DNA of 64,000 bases from Bacillota bacterium (GCA_023411795.1 JAEYOK010000039.1:1-64000); one strand, 5' to 3'. Positions 8,367 through 17,497 are shown, counted from the stretch's first letter. Numbers and translations are program-made. Notes: generated from the sequence alone by a model not told the origin.

Positions 8367-8464
8367 AGGAACCTCCTTTATAAGGTCTCGCGATATGGTT
8401 ATCAACAACAACAGCCCAAGTTATCACTACCTAATTAATAATTCTTACCTTCTATATTTATACC

Positions 8465-8495
8465 CAAAAAAATACGGCGGACTATACCGCCGTAT
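8465..8495 (-). terminator. Terminator of the AbrB-like gene
   Basis: A 9-bp stem (ATACGGCGG with CCGCCGTAT, 8495-8487 with 8480-8472) is followed by TTTTTTT on the minus strand, 15 nt after the stop codon. Confidence 0.9.
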
Positions 8496-8510
8496 ATATT
8501 TTCTATATTT

Positions 8511-8750
8511 TTACATATCATTGAGGCAATCGTTACAAATAGTTTTACCTTTGTATTCGATTACATCTGACTTTGAATTATCGCAAAATACACATCTTGG
8601 AATAAACTTGTCCAGTACAACGTTACCATCGTCATCGACATACATTTCTATATCATCGCCCTCATTAATATTTAACTCTTTACGTAAGGACTTAGGAAGT
8701 ACAATTCTTCCAAGTGAATCTAGCTTTCTAACATATCCGGTTGCCCTCAT
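8511..8750 (-). CDS. AbrB/SpoVT-type regulator with C-terminal zinc-binding motif
   Basis: A 79-residue transition-state-type DNA-binding protein. The N-terminal swapped-hairpin AbrB domain is clear (MRATGYVRKLDSLGRIVLPK). The C-terminal part carries CVFC and CNDC, two CxxC pairs likely to bind zinc, in place of the classical AbrB dimerisation tail. I start at the ATG at 8750, which has GGGGAGG 9 nt upstream; the TTG at 8771 would lie upstream of that site. It probably acts in growth-phase or sporulation control, but its targets are unknown. It is a single-gene unit with its own terminator. Confidence 0.9.
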   Translation of the reverse strand: MRATGYVRKLDSLGRIVLPKSLRKELNINEGDDIEMYVDDDGNVVLDKFIPRCVFCDNSKSDVIEYKGKTICNDCLNDM

Positions 8751-8799
8751 TTTGACATTCCTCCCCAACAATCTATAATGGTTTAAGGTTCATTAATGA

Positions 8800-8827
8800 A
8801 TTATATCATAAAATGTCATTATGTGAA
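8800..8827 (-). promoter_or_regulatory. Candidate promoter of the AbrB-like gene
   Basis: Minus strand TTCACA (8827-8822) and a perfect TATAAT (8805-8800) are separated by 16 nt, about 50 nt upstream of the ATG. The -35 box is imperfect. Confidence 0.5.
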
Positions 8828-8908
8828 TATATAAATTTAAAAATTGGAGTAATTTTATTATATTTATCCCAAATATTTTACTTATTATGGAATACAATCC
8901 AATCTAAA

Positions 8909-8936
8909 TAAAAAAAGCCGTGATCTTTCACGGCTT
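8909..8936 (-). terminator. Terminator downstream of the zinc-ribbon membrane protein gene
   Basis: AAGCCGTGA (8936-8928 read on minus) pairs with TCACGGCTT (8923-8915), 4-nt loop, followed by a T-run. It is 38 nt after the stop codon. Confidence 0.85.
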
Positions 8937-8974
8937 CTTTTGATAAATCTTCTGCGCTCTAGTCTTATAATCAA

Positions 8975-10354
8975 TTAGTATACAAAACTGAATATGCTGT
9001 ACATCATAAACTCAATAGCATCTTCGATATCCTCTCCGGTTAGATCTTCAATTTTTTCAGTCAGTTTTTTATTCTTCTTAACTGTCTTCGTTAGGTTCTC
9101 TGTTACTTCGCTTACAATCTCTTCCAGCTGTTCGCCATCGCTAATCAGTTCCTCAATTACTACAGCATTTTTCTTATTAATCTTTGTAAAGTTGGCTCCG
9201 CTCTTTATGGTAGTTTCAGATACTATTTCAATCTCTTCCCCGTCAGCATCAACCTTTACGGTGTACTGCATACTCTTTATGTTGCCTGAAGCTCCAAATA
9301 TGAAGGTTATCTCCATGTCTTGGATTTCACCATAATTATAGTTGGACTTATAACTTTCTAATGCTTCCGTTATGGCTTCTTTATAGTTATCCTCAAAGTC
9401 ATCCTTATCTTCAAAAATTTCTAACGCATCTTCTAATTCACTGACATCAAACACCTCAAAATTCTTCTCTTCTTTAAGAAGTTTGTTAATTAAATCAATT
9501 CCATTCTTTCTGATCGATTCCATCAACTTCTTGTCATCTTTAGCTTCTTTTAAAAGTTTTTCTAAGACTTTAGTCATTGTCTTTGCATTTAAAGATACAG
9601 TAACTTTATTACCAGAGCCCTTAATATCATCATCTAAAGTATTCTTTATAATTTTTATGTATTCTTTTTTGTCAAACTTAAGCGAGATTCCATCAATGGC
9701 TTTCTTAATAATCTTATAATCGTTAACATAATCTTTATATTCGGGAACTAAATCTTCTATGCCCTGATAGAACTTCTCTTTATAAAGATCCTTTAAATCC
9801 ACATACAGATCTTCATTATTTACTCCGGCTGCTAATTGGACTACAGATTTATTATCATATAATACCTCAAGAGTTACTTCTGCTAATAGGTTGTTAATAT
9901 CAGCGGCGGTTTCAGCCTTAATTGACATATCATTCAACAATTCCGCTTCTTCGGTGTCTCCGTCATAATTAATATCAATCGTAGTTATAGCAGTGACTTC
10001 ACTCATTTTAGAAAGCTTTGCAAATCCTTTTAACAGCTTATCTACAGGATTAGCACTAGAAATAACACTAACCATTAGAATAACAACTGCGATAACCGCA
10101 ATACCTGCTATAATAAATAACCCCTTTGATTTTTTCTTTGGAGAAGCGGGTTCCGATGTGCTTGGTATCGTATTATTGGTAATCGGCTGGTTATTTGGTA
10201 TATTAGATGTTGAAGGACCACTGTTTACAGGTGTTTCATTTATAGTATTGGTTTCGGTAATATCTAATGGTTGTACTCCAAGATTTTCACCACATGTTGT
10301 GCAGAACTTAGCTTCATCCCTATTAGAGTTATTACACTTTGGACAGGTTTTCAT
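8975..10354 (-). CDS. Zinc-ribbon, single-pass membrane protein of unknown function
   Basis: A 459-residue protein I cannot assign to a named function. It starts with a zinc ribbon (CPKCNNSNRDEAKFCTTCGE, residues 4-23). A Pro/Asn/Thr-rich linker and one transmembrane helix (about 79-100) follow. The rest is a long Lys/Asp/Glu-rich soluble domain, predicted to be outside the cell and likely helical. This zinc-ribbon, TM and extracellular layout is common in clostridial proteins of unknown role. The start has GGAGGTG. It is transcribed divergently from the secreted protein at 10689. Confidence 0.8.
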   Translation of the reverse strand: MKTCPKCNNSNRDEAKFCTTCGENLGVQPLDITETNTINETPVNSGPSTSNIPNNQPITNNTIPSTSEPASPKKKSKGLFIIAGIAVIAVVILMVSVISSANPVDKLLKGFAKLSKMSEVTAITTIDINYDGDTEEAELLNDMSIKAETAADINNLLAEVTLEVLYDNKSVVQLAAGVNNEDLYVDLKDLYKEKFYQGIEDLVPEYKDYVNDYKIIKKAIDGISLKFDKKEYIKIIKNTLDDDIKGSGNKVTVSLNAKTMTKVLEKLLKEAKDDKKLMESIRKNGIDLINKLLKEEKNFEVFDVSELEDALEIFEDKDDFEDNYKEAITEALESYKSNYNYGEIQDMEITFIFGASGNIKSMQYTVKVDADGEEIEIVSETTIKSGANFTKINKKNAVVIEELISDGEQLEEIVSEVTENLTKTVKKNKKLTEKIEDLTGEDIEDAIEFMMYSIFSFVY

Positions 10355-10688
10355 TAAAGCACCTCCGAGAAATTAGTTAATTATATTCTAACATTCATTT
10401 CATTTTTGTAAATACTGAAAAGAGTTGAACTTCTTGGTCGGTTTAATAAAACACAGCCATTGACAGCCCGAATTAACAATATTAAGTTTTTTCTTTAATT
10501 ATCAGTTAATTTAAAAGCAATGCTTCAAAAAAATATAAAAACCAGCACTAATACATATTTACTAATTTTATTACAAAATAATTTATTTGATGAAATTTTT
10601 GTAACCTTTATTTAAATGTTTCTTAATGGGTGGAAATAGAAAACATGAAATAGTATAAGTGTATACAAAAACAATGGAGGGGATTTAC
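10355..10688. other. Divergent intergenic region, 334 nt
   Basis: An AT-rich spacer between two divergent genes. It must carry both promoters, but I see no convincing consensus -35/-10 pair, riboswitch or terminator in it. The ribosome site GGAGGGG for the rightward gene lies at its right end and GGAGGTG for the leftward gene at its left end. Confidence 0.6.
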
Positions 10689-12407
10689 ATGAAAAAAATG
10701 ATACCGTACAAATCAAGCAAATTAATCAGTATTTTTCTTCTCGTATTCATTATTTTCAGCTCAATCTTACCTGTTAATGTTCTTTTTGCCGATAACACTA
10801 CGACAACCACTGATATTGTTCTAAAATGTGTTGCCAATAACGATAACATCACTCTCACATGGAATGCAATATCCTATGAAAAAGGGGTTAAGGGGTACTA
10901 CGTATACCGGGCAACAACATCCGGTGGGCATACTATTGTGCCGGAAACTGATTTTTGGATTACCGGAACAAGTTATGTTGACAAAAAAGTAACTCCGGGA
11001 ACGACATATTATTATATTGTAAAGCCAATTCTAGGAGATGGTTATACCGGCAAATCATCCAATGAGGTACAGATTTACTACCCTGGAACATATTCTTCAA
11101 TCACTCTGACAGGCAAAATGAATACCGGAAATATCACTCTTGAATGGAGTAACAACAATACAGCAAACGTCCTGGGATACTATGTATACAGGTCAACAAA
11201 ATCAAATGGCCAAACCGCTTTACCGGAAACAGATTTCTGGATTAATGGCAATAGCTATATAGATGAGAAGGTTGTCCCGGGTACCACTTATTATTATATT
11301 GTAAAGCCTGTGATGAAAGATAAAACTCTTGGCAACCCATCTAATGAGGTTACTATAACATGTCAGAATATATACGGCACTATAATGATGTCATTGGGTA
11401 ATACCATGATGCTCGTTAACGGTAAGTGGTTGGAAATAGACCCAGGAGTAGCAACAGTACCAGTTTTAAAAAACGCCAGAACTATGCTCCCAATCAGGGC
11501 ACTGATAGAAGCGATGGGTGGTACAGTCGATTTTCTTTCAGGTGAAGAGAAAGTGACCGTTAAATGGAAAGGAAAAACAGTATGTGTTTGGATAGGCAAA
11601 AACAATTATACAATTGACGGAGTCCAAAAAACAATGGATGTAGCTCCTTATTATTCTAACACAGGACGAACAATGATACCCATGCGTTTTATAATAGAAA
11701 GTCTGGGTTGCAGTATAGATTGGGACGGCAGCACAGGCACAGCTACGGTTTCATACCTTCTTAATAACGATAATTACTATCCGCCTACGCCTCCTGAAAG
11801 TTCTTTACAGACATGGTCCGGGATTTGGTTTACCAATAAAGGAAAGATTAATCTCACTCAGAACGGTATTTATGTCTATGGAACCTATGGAAAAAACAAC
11901 ACCATAGAGGGCATTGCTTCCGGCAACAAGCTCATTGGTACCTATAAAGAGCAGGGCTCGGCAGGTGATTTGGAATTCGTGATCTCATCTAACGGTGAAA
12001 CATTTGATGGGAAATACAGCCATAAAGATAAAAAGCACTGGGAGAAATGGGATGGTAAACGTGAAAAAGATATCTTCTCAAAATATCTCAGGCAGCTTAA
12101 TTCCCCGGCTGATTTTAGTGGAGCATGGTCAATTAAGAGTATGGGGAAAATAATATTCCAGCAGCAGAATAACACTGTAACCGGTATTTTGGGAATTAAA
12201 GAAAGCATCACCGGAACAGTTACTAATAACAAACTAACGGGTACCTTCATTAAAGGTAACACTTCATATAAAATTGAAATTTATTTACTTGAGGACAATA
12301 AGGAAATTATCGGGTTCTATGGGACAGATGAAGTTGCCAAACAAGATTGGAATGACTTTACAGGTCGAATCGGCAAATGGAATGGTCATGATTGGTATTT
12401 TGACTAA
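10689..12407 (+). CDS. Secreted protein with FN3-like repeats and copper-amine-oxidase N-terminal-like domain
   Basis: A 572-residue exported protein of unknown role. A signal peptide is clear (basic MKKMIPYKSSK, hydrophobic core, cleavage near LFADN). Two fibronectin-III-like repeats of about 95 residues are near copies, each with PETDFWI and PGTTYYYIVKP (about 36-130 and 131-220). A Cu_amine_oxidN1-like domain follows (about 230-355, marked by RTMLPIRALIEAMGG and RTMIPMRFIIESLGC). Two related beta-rich repeats end the protein (about 365-455 and 465-572). I start at the ATG at 10689 with GGAGGGG upstream. A cell-surface or envelope role is likely. Confidence 0.85.
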   Translation: MKKMIPYKSSKLISIFLLVFIIFSSILPVNVLFADNTTTTTDIVLKCVANNDNITLTWNAISYEKGVKGYYVYRATTSGGHTIVPETDFWITGTSYVDKKVTPGTTYYYIVKPILGDGYTGKSSNEVQIYYPGTYSSITLTGKMNTGNITLEWSNNNTANVLGYYVYRSTKSNGQTALPETDFWINGNSYIDEKVVPGTTYYYIVKPVMKDKTLGNPSNEVTITCQNIYGTIMMSLGNTMMLVNGKWLEIDPGVATVPVLKNARTMLPIRALIEAMGGTVDFLSGEEKVTVKWKGKTVCVWIGKNNYTIDGVQKTMDVAPYYSNTGRTMIPMRFIIESLGCSIDWDGSTGTATVSYLLNNDNYYPPTPPESSLQTWSGIWFTNKGKINLTQNGIYVYGTYGKNNTIEGIASGNKLIGTYKEQGSAGDLEFVISSNGETFDGKYSHKDKKHWEKWDGKREKDIFSKYLRQLNSPADFSGAWSIKSMGKIIFQQQNNTVTGILGIKESITGTVTNNKLTGTFIKGNTSYKIEIYLLEDNKEIIGFYGTDEVAKQDWNDFTGRIGKWNGHDWYFD

Positions 12408-12455
12408 TGACAAAAACTCATAATATGCTCCAGTTCTGCCCATTCCGGTAAAAAT

Positions 12456-12491
12456 CAAAAAGCAAGGGTACAATTTATGAACCCTTGCTTT
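12456..12491. terminator. Bidirectional terminator between the secreted-protein gene and tRNA-Pro
   Basis: An 11-bp perfect stem (12459-12469 with 12481-12491) has T-rich flanks on both strands. It can end the rightward gene stopping at 12407 and the leftward tRNA-Pro transcript. Confidence 0.85.
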
Positions 12492-12496
12492 TCTTT

Positions 12497-12574
12497 TGGT
12501 CGGAGTGACACGACTTGAACGTGCGACCTCTTGCACCCCAAGCAAGCACTCTAATCCACCTGAGCTACACCCCG
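12497..12574 (-). tRNA. tRNA-Pro (anticodon GGG)
   Basis: Read on the minus strand, a full cloverleaf is present. Acceptor CGGGGTG pairs with CACTCCG (one G-T pair), the D-arm contains AGCTCAG, and the T-loop is GTTCAAG. The anticodon stem CTTGC/GCAAG encloses loop TTGGGGT, so the anticodon is GGG. Discriminator A and CCA are encoded. A terminator follows directly. Confidence 0.96.
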
Positions 12575-12596
12575 ACAGTGACAAATAATAACCATT

Positions 12597-12659
12597 GAAC
12601 ATGTATGTTCTTTGGTGCCTGTTCGAAATCTTCGATTTCGGTAACGGGCAAATGTTATT
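12597..12659. repeat. Hairpin repeat, copy 1
   Basis: The first of two near-identical units flanking tRNA-Pro on its upstream side. It opens with GAACATGTATGTTCTTTGG and closes with GTAACGGGCAAATGTTATT. Between them, GCCTGTTCGAAATC and GATTTCGGTAACGGGC form a hairpin with a 3-nt loop and a 2-nt bulge. No ORF is convincing here. It may be a palindromic dispersed repeat. Confidence 0.75.
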
Positions 12660-12682
12660 CATACGAAGTATCAATAACATGA

Positions 12683-12769
12683 GAACATGTATGTTCTTTG
12701 GTGCCTGTTCGAGAATCTTAAGTGAATTGAATCATCGATTCAATTCATTCGTAACGGGCAAATGTTATT
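12683..12769. repeat. Hairpin repeat, copy 2 with a different internal stem
   Basis: The left 30 nt and right 19 nt match copy 1 exactly, but the centre is longer. It carries an unrelated perfect stem, TGAATTGAATC with GATTCAATTCA. The outer pairing GCCTGTT/AACGGGC is kept. The remainder of the gap (12770-12918) is AT-rich, and I see nothing definite in it apart from a probable tRNA-Pro promoter zone. Confidence 0.75.
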
Positions 12770-12918
12770 ATAATGCATATTGCAGAAAATCACAATACCC
12801 TTTTTGCTTAAAATTGTCCTTATCTTATCCTTATATTGTCCTTCTTTAATTTTGCATTTATACCATCAAGCTATAATTTTGTCTATCTTTTCGGGGTGTC
12901 TTTAACTAAGCTTTTTAA

Positions 12919-13299
12919 TTATGTACTGCTCTTTGCAGAATATTTTTTAAATGCCAGGAATGCGAAGAATCCGAAAACCAGCATTCCAATAAAATTAGAG
13001 TAGCTAAAGAAACCATACTCACCGGGTAAATACTTAATAACATAAATAAGGTCAATTAAGGCTTCAATACCAAGGCCTATAGTAAGAGCAAAGAAATTCT
13101 TCTTAGCAAGGCATAAGAGAATGCCAAGAAAAAATACATAATATAATAATGTACTTATGATACCAAGGGATAAGAAAACATCAAGAAATCTTAAAGCACT
13201 ACAGCCTATAAGAACATACATATCAAAAGCTAATAAAGTGGATAGTATAGGCTTGCTCTCAAAATAAGTTTTCAACTCGTTACTAACATTCTCAATCAT
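12919..13299 (-). CDS. Small membrane protein of unknown function
   Basis: A 126-residue protein with four hydrophobic segments (about 25-42, 46-64, 70-88 and 100-118) and a short basic C-terminus. I do not recognise a family. The start is the ATG at 13299, which has GGAGGG upstream; the TTG at 13314 overlaps that site. It stands alone between the tRNA-Pro repeats and the divergent DUF3810 gene. Its role cannot be inferred. Confidence 0.75.
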   Translation of the reverse strand: MIENVSNELKTYFESKPILSTLLAFDMYVLIGCSALRFLDVFLSLGIISTLLYYVFFLGILLCLAKKNFFALTIGLGIEALIDLIYVIKYLPGEYGFFSYSNFIGMLVFGFFAFLAFKKYSAKSST

Positions 13300-13522
13300 A
13301 AAAACGCCCTCCAAGCATTATTTTAGTAGACTTGTATTCTACTTGGAATATATTATACATGAAAATAAGGAATATTTCGCCTATAAGTTTAAATTTTGAT
13401 TTATTTTCATGATAAAATATAATCAGCTATTCAGGATAAAATTAAATTAAAACAAATGAAGGAGGCTAAGCCCCTGCCATAAATATCATCTGTTAGTGTA
13501 AAATGTTGGCTAGGGCGTATAT

Positions 13523-14644
13523 ATGAGAAACAAGAAATTATCTATAAGAAAAAAGAATTTAAAATGGAAGTTTTTTTTAATAGTGCTTATACCACTGGCA
13601 ATGCTTATTAGACGACTCATGGCAAGCTCCCCCGTTTTTACGGAAAATGTGTATTCAAGAGGTATTTATAAATATATTATGCAACCTGTAAGCTTGCTAA
13701 CAGGGATATTCCCGTTTTCAATAGCCGAATTTGTCCTTATTTTTCTTGTCTTATATATTCCCATAAGGATTATTTATCTTATTGTTAAAGCATTTAAAGC
13801 AAGGGATTGGTCAATCTTTTTGCCCTTTACCGCCAATATTGTATTAGTGGGTTCTCTATGGTTTTTCATTCAGGTTATGGTATGGAATATTAATTATGAA
13901 CGGCTACCTTTCTCTGAACTCGCTAACATAGATGTACAGGAGTCATCGGTTGATGATTTGGAGAACCTTTGCGAATATCTTGTGGATATGACCAACGAGT
14001 TGAGGGAACAGGTTAAGGAAGATGAGAATGGAGTAATGACAGTGGAAGGTGGCTATAAGTCAATACTAAAACGTGCCCAGGCTGGTTACGATGCTATTGA
14101 AGAAAAGTATACCTTTCTAGGAGGAAAATATGGGCAACCAAAGCCCGTATTATTATCACGACTAATGTCTCACTCTAATATAATTGGCCTTTATTCCTGT
14201 CTTTCAGGCGAGGCAAATATTGATGTTGATATTCCGATATCAGGAATAGCCTCAACAACGCTTCATGAAATGGCACACCAACGGGGTTTTGCCAGAGAGG
14301 ATGAAGCTAATTATATCTCGTTCATTGCCTGTATGGCACATCCGGATGTAGATTTTAAGTATTCGGGCAGCGTTATGGCTTTGCAATATAGTATGAATGC
14401 ATTATACTCCGAGAGTCCCGACCGGTACTTTGCCATAGCAAAAAACTACAGTCCGGGATACCAAAGGGACCTGCAAGCTGAGAGAATTTATTGGAAACAA
14501 TTTGAGGGACTTACGCAGGAAGTTGCAGATAAAATGAATGATACTTATCTAAAGCTAAATGGTCAGACAGACGGCGTAAAAAGCTATGGCAGAATGGTTG
14601 ACCTGCTTATAGCAAGCTACAAGAGCAGTGTTCAAAACCCTTAA
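13523..14644 (+). CDS. DUF3810 membrane protein with HExxH metallopeptidase-like motif
   Basis: A 373-residue protein of the DUF3810 family. Three hydrophobic segments occupy about residues 15-33, 55-85 and 95-118. A soluble domain follows, containing the zinc-binding motif HEMAHQRGF (about residue 249), with a downstream EDEANY that could supply the third ligand as in gluzincins. The motif suggests a membrane-anchored zinc peptidase, but no substrate is known for this family. The ATG at 13523 has only a weak ribosome site. It precedes the SulP gene by 174 nt and is probably independent of it. Confidence 0.82.
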   Translation: MRNKKLSIRKKNLKWKFFLIVLIPLAMLIRRLMASSPVFTENVYSRGIYKYIMQPVSLLTGIFPFSIAEFVLIFLVLYIPIRIIYLIVKAFKARDWSIFLPFTANIVLVGSLWFFIQVMVWNINYERLPFSELANIDVQESSVDDLENLCEYLVDMTNELREQVKEDENGVMTVEGGYKSILKRAQAGYDAIEEKYTFLGGKYGQPKPVLLSRLMSHSNIIGLYSCLSGEANIDVDIPISGIASTTLHEMAHQRGFAREDEANYISFIACMAHPDVDFKYSGSVMALQYSMNALYSESPDRYFAIAKNYSPGYQRDLQAERIYWKQFEGLTQEVADKMNDTYLKLNGQTDGVKSYGRMVDLLIASYKSSVQNP

Positions 14645-14818
14645 TAATTGTTCATCTGTATACAATAGACAAAAAGTGACAATCTCTTATCATTTTTTTC
14701 TATTTTACACTTCATCTTTTAAGTGATATTTTTAATATTGTATTAATATAGACGTCATATATTCTAAGAAAAATCAAACATTACAGATATGTTTTGGTAT
14801 TAGGAGAGGGTTAGTAAA

Positions 14819-16495
14819 ATGCAAAAGCCAAAATTGTTTACCGTCTTGGGGGCCGGTTATACAATGGAGCAATTCTTCAAGGATTTGACAGCAGGGTTCA
14901 TTGTCGGAATAATAGCAATTCCCCTATCAATCGCTTTAGCTATCGCTTCAGGTGTATCTCCGGAAAAGGGTCTTTATACCGCAATAATTGCAGGTTTCCT
15001 CATTTCATTCTTGGGAGGAAGCAGAGTTCAAATCGGTGGACCTACAGGAGCATTCGTTGTAATTATATACGGAATTATTGAGAAAAAAGGATATCCTGCA
15101 CTGGTGCTGGCAACTATTCTAGCGGGGATAATCCTTATTTTTATGGGCCTTATCAAGCTTGGAGGGATAATCAAGTATATCCCTTACCCAATTACTACCG
15201 GCTTTACAAGCGGTATAGGCCTAGTTATTTTTACTCATCAAATAAATGATTTCCTGGGGCTTAAAATGGAAAGGGTTCCATCAGAATTTATTCCAAGAAT
15301 AGGCGAATACATTAAATCGATTAATACAATGTCTATTAACAGCTTAATCGTAGGTGTCATTTCCCTGCTGATAGTGATTGGCTGGCCATACATAAACAAA
15401 AAAATCCCCGGTTCACTTATAGCTATCATAGCTACAACAATTTTTGTAAATTTGCTGGGTATAAAGGTGGAGACTATTGGCGATCGTTTTAGTAATCTGC
15501 AAGCTACTCTTCCCACTTTTCAATTACCCAACTTTGACCTTGCAATGATAATTGACATCTTCCCTACAGCGTTGACAATAGCTGTTCTTGCCGGAATAGA
15601 ATCATTATTGTCGGCTGTTGTTTCCGATGGTATGATAGGAGACAGACACAATTCAAACACAGAACTCGTTGGACAAGGTGTAGCTAACATCTTTTCGGGC
15701 CTTTTCGGAGGAATCCCGGCTACAGGCGCTATCGCCAGAACAGCAGCCAATGTCAGAAACGGTGGTAGAACACCTGTCGCAGGCATGGTTCATTCACTCG
15801 TTGTCTTCGCTGTAATGATGATATTTATGCCCTATGCCAAAATGATACCTATGACAACTCTTGCTGCTATATTAATGGTTGTCGCATACAATATGAGTGA
15901 ATTGAGAGCTTTTAAAAACTTATTTAAAGCCCCAAAAACAGATATCGCAATTCTTTTAAGTACTTTTATATTAACTGTGGTCATGGACCTTGTGGTAGCC
16001 ATTGAGTTTAGCGTAGTAATGTCAGCATTCCTATTTATGAAGCGAATGGCTGATTACACAAAGATTGAATCGATTAAAAGTAATCTTGAGGAAGATCCTA
16101 ATATTACCATTGGAAATCCGGATGGAATTGATTCTTCAATTCAAATATTCCAAATATATGGGCCCTTTTTCTTCGGTGCCGCAGATAAATTTATCCAGAC
16201 CATACAAGAGAATATCTCAAAAACATATGTTATGATTATTCGTATGCGCCACGCAACTTTTATGGATGCTACGGGTTATCATGCCTTATATAAGACTTAC
16301 TCATACTGCCGAAAGCATAAGATACTCCTTCTTTTCACACAGGTTCAGGAACAGCCATACGACCTTTTGACCAGACATGGTTTTGTAGAACTTATCGGTA
16401 AAGATAATTTTTGCACCGATATAGAGCATGCGTTGGTAAGAGGTAACGCCTATGTTGAATTGAATAAGAAGTTCCCCCTGAAAAAACATGGTTAA
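14819..16495 (+). CDS. SulP-family anion transporter with STAS domain
   Basis: A SulP/SLC26 permease of 558 residues. The hydrophobic part (about 1-405) has the family signature near the N-terminus (GFIVGIIAIPLSIALAIASG) followed by GPTGAFVVIIYG. A C-terminal STAS domain (about 440-545) carries the usual conserved segment MDATGYHAL. Family members carry sulfate, bicarbonate or other anions, and some exchange chloride; the substrate here is not determinable. The ATG has GAGAGGG upstream. A strong terminator follows. Confidence 0.93.
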   Translation: MQKPKLFTVLGAGYTMEQFFKDLTAGFIVGIIAIPLSIALAIASGVSPEKGLYTAIIAGFLISFLGGSRVQIGGPTGAFVVIIYGIIEKKGYPALVLATILAGIILIFMGLIKLGGIIKYIPYPITTGFTSGIGLVIFTHQINDFLGLKMERVPSEFIPRIGEYIKSINTMSINSLIVGVISLLIVIGWPYINKKIPGSLIAIIATTIFVNLLGIKVETIGDRFSNLQATLPTFQLPNFDLAMIIDIFPTALTIAVLAGIESLLSAVVSDGMIGDRHNSNTELVGQGVANIFSGLFGGIPATGAIARTAANVRNGGRTPVAGMVHSLVVFAVMMIFMPYAKMIPMTTLAAILMVVAYNMSELRAFKNLFKAPKTDIAILLSTFILTVVMDLVVAIEFSVVMSAFLFMKRMADYTKIESIKSNLEEDPNITIGNPDGIDSSIQIFQIYGPFFFGAADKFIQTIQENISKTYVMIIRMRHATFMDATGYHALYKTYSYCRKHKILLLFTQVQEQPYDLLTRHGFVELIGKDNFCTDIEHALVRGNAYVELNKKFPLKKHG

Positions 16496-16505
16496 TGAAG
16501 TCTAT

Positions 16506-16537
16506 AAAAGGCTGGTTCAGCATTGAACCAGCCTTTT
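16506..16537. terminator. Bidirectional terminator between sulP and the SPFH gene
   Basis: A 14-bp perfect stem (AAAAGGCTGGTTCA, 16506-16519, with 16524-16537) and a 4-nt loop, giving T-runs in both directions. It separates the convergent SulP and SPFH/NfeD units. Confidence 0.92.
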
Positions 16538-16566
16538 ATAATGAGTTACCAACTAAATAAATTATT

Positions 16567-17475
16567 TTATAATTCTTTAATAGAAGTTACAAATGAAGCC
16601 ATGTTCTGAATATCAGACGGAACTATAATCTTTGTCGCTTTACCGTCAGCGGCTTTTTCAAATGCCTCAAGGCTTCTTATTGCAATAACTTCTTTACTCA
16701 GTTCCTGATCTTTAATCATTTTCAATCCTTGAGCGGTAGCCTCTTGCACCTTAAGAATTGCTTCGGCCTGTCCTTCTGCCTCACGAATTGTAGCTTCCTT
16801 TTTCGCCTCCGCACGAAGAATAGCAGAAATCTTTTCAGCTTCAGCTTCCAGAATAGCGGATTGCTTCTTTCCTTCAGATACCAAAATACTGGAATGCTTT
16901 TCACCTTCGGCCCTAAGAATTGCTTCACGTCTTTCTCGCTCTGCACGCATTTGTTTTTCCATAGCGTTCTGAATATCAACCGGAGGAATAATATTTTTAA
17001 CCTCCACACGGTTTATCTTTATCCCCCATGGATCGGTAGCCTCGTCAAGAATAATACGCATCTTGCTATTAATAGTGTCACGGGATGTTAAGGTTTCATC
17101 CAGCTCCAAATCACCTATAATATTACGTAAAGTTGTTGCTGTTAGAGTTTCTATTGCCATCATAGGACGCTCTACACCATAGGTGTAAAGTTTAGGATCG
17201 GTAATTGTAAAATATATAACAGTGTCAATCTGCATGGTTACATTGTCCTTGGTTATAACAGGTTGAGGCGGAAAATCTAAAACCTTTTCTTTTATAGATA
17301 CACGGTTTGCTATTTTATCAACTAGAGGAAGTTTTAAATGAAGACCCACATGCCAGGTTTCCTTATATGCACCCAGCCTCTCCACTATATATGCCCAAGC
17401 TTGTGGAACAATCAGAATGTTCCTGATAGCAATAACAATCAAAAGTGCTACTAAAATAATAATTACATACTCCAT
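16567..17475 (-). CDS. SPFH/band-7 (stomatin-like) membrane protein
   Basis: A prohibitin/stomatin-family scaffold of 302 residues, similar to QmcA/YbbK. One N-terminal membrane helix precedes the band-7 domain (about 20-185, with YIVERLGAYKETWHVGLHLK). A long Ala/Glu-rich coiled coil follows (about 180-260), built of repeated EAEAEKISAILRAEAKKEAT-like heptads. The ATG at 17475 has GGAGGT upstream; the TTG at 17490 overlaps it. It lies 22 nt after nfeD. SPFH-NfeD pairs are a conserved two-gene unit thought to organise membrane microdomains. Confidence 0.93.
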   Translation of the reverse strand: MEYVIIILVALLIVIAIRNILIVPQAWAYIVERLGAYKETWHVGLHLKLPLVDKIANRVSIKEKVLDFPPQPVITKDNVTMQIDTVIYFTITDPKLYTYGVERPMMAIETLTATTLRNIIGDLELDETLTSRDTINSKMRIILDEATDPWGIKINRVEVKNIIPPVDIQNAMEKQMRAERERREAILRAEGEKHSSILVSEGKKQSAILEAEAEKISAILRAEAKKEATIREAEGQAEAILKVQEATAQGLKMIKDQELSKEVIAIRSLEAFEKAADGKATKIIVPSDIQNMASFVTSIKEL

Positions 17476-17497
17476 TATAAATACCTCCAAAAACTAT

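Noticed and set aside
8395..8778. 127-codon plus-strand frame opposite the AbrB-like gene
   Set aside because: It covers the terminator and is antisense to a clear AbrB gene with good ribosome site, promoter and terminator.
12597..12610. GAACATGTATGTTC as an SOS/LexA box
   Set aside because: The Gram-positive box needs four nucleotides between GAAC and GTTC; here there are six, and it recurs as part of a repeat unit.
12285..12680. 131-codon minus-strand frame across tRNA-Pro and the terminator
   Set aside because: It is antisense to the secreted-protein gene end and contains the whole tRNA and terminator; it is a chance frame.
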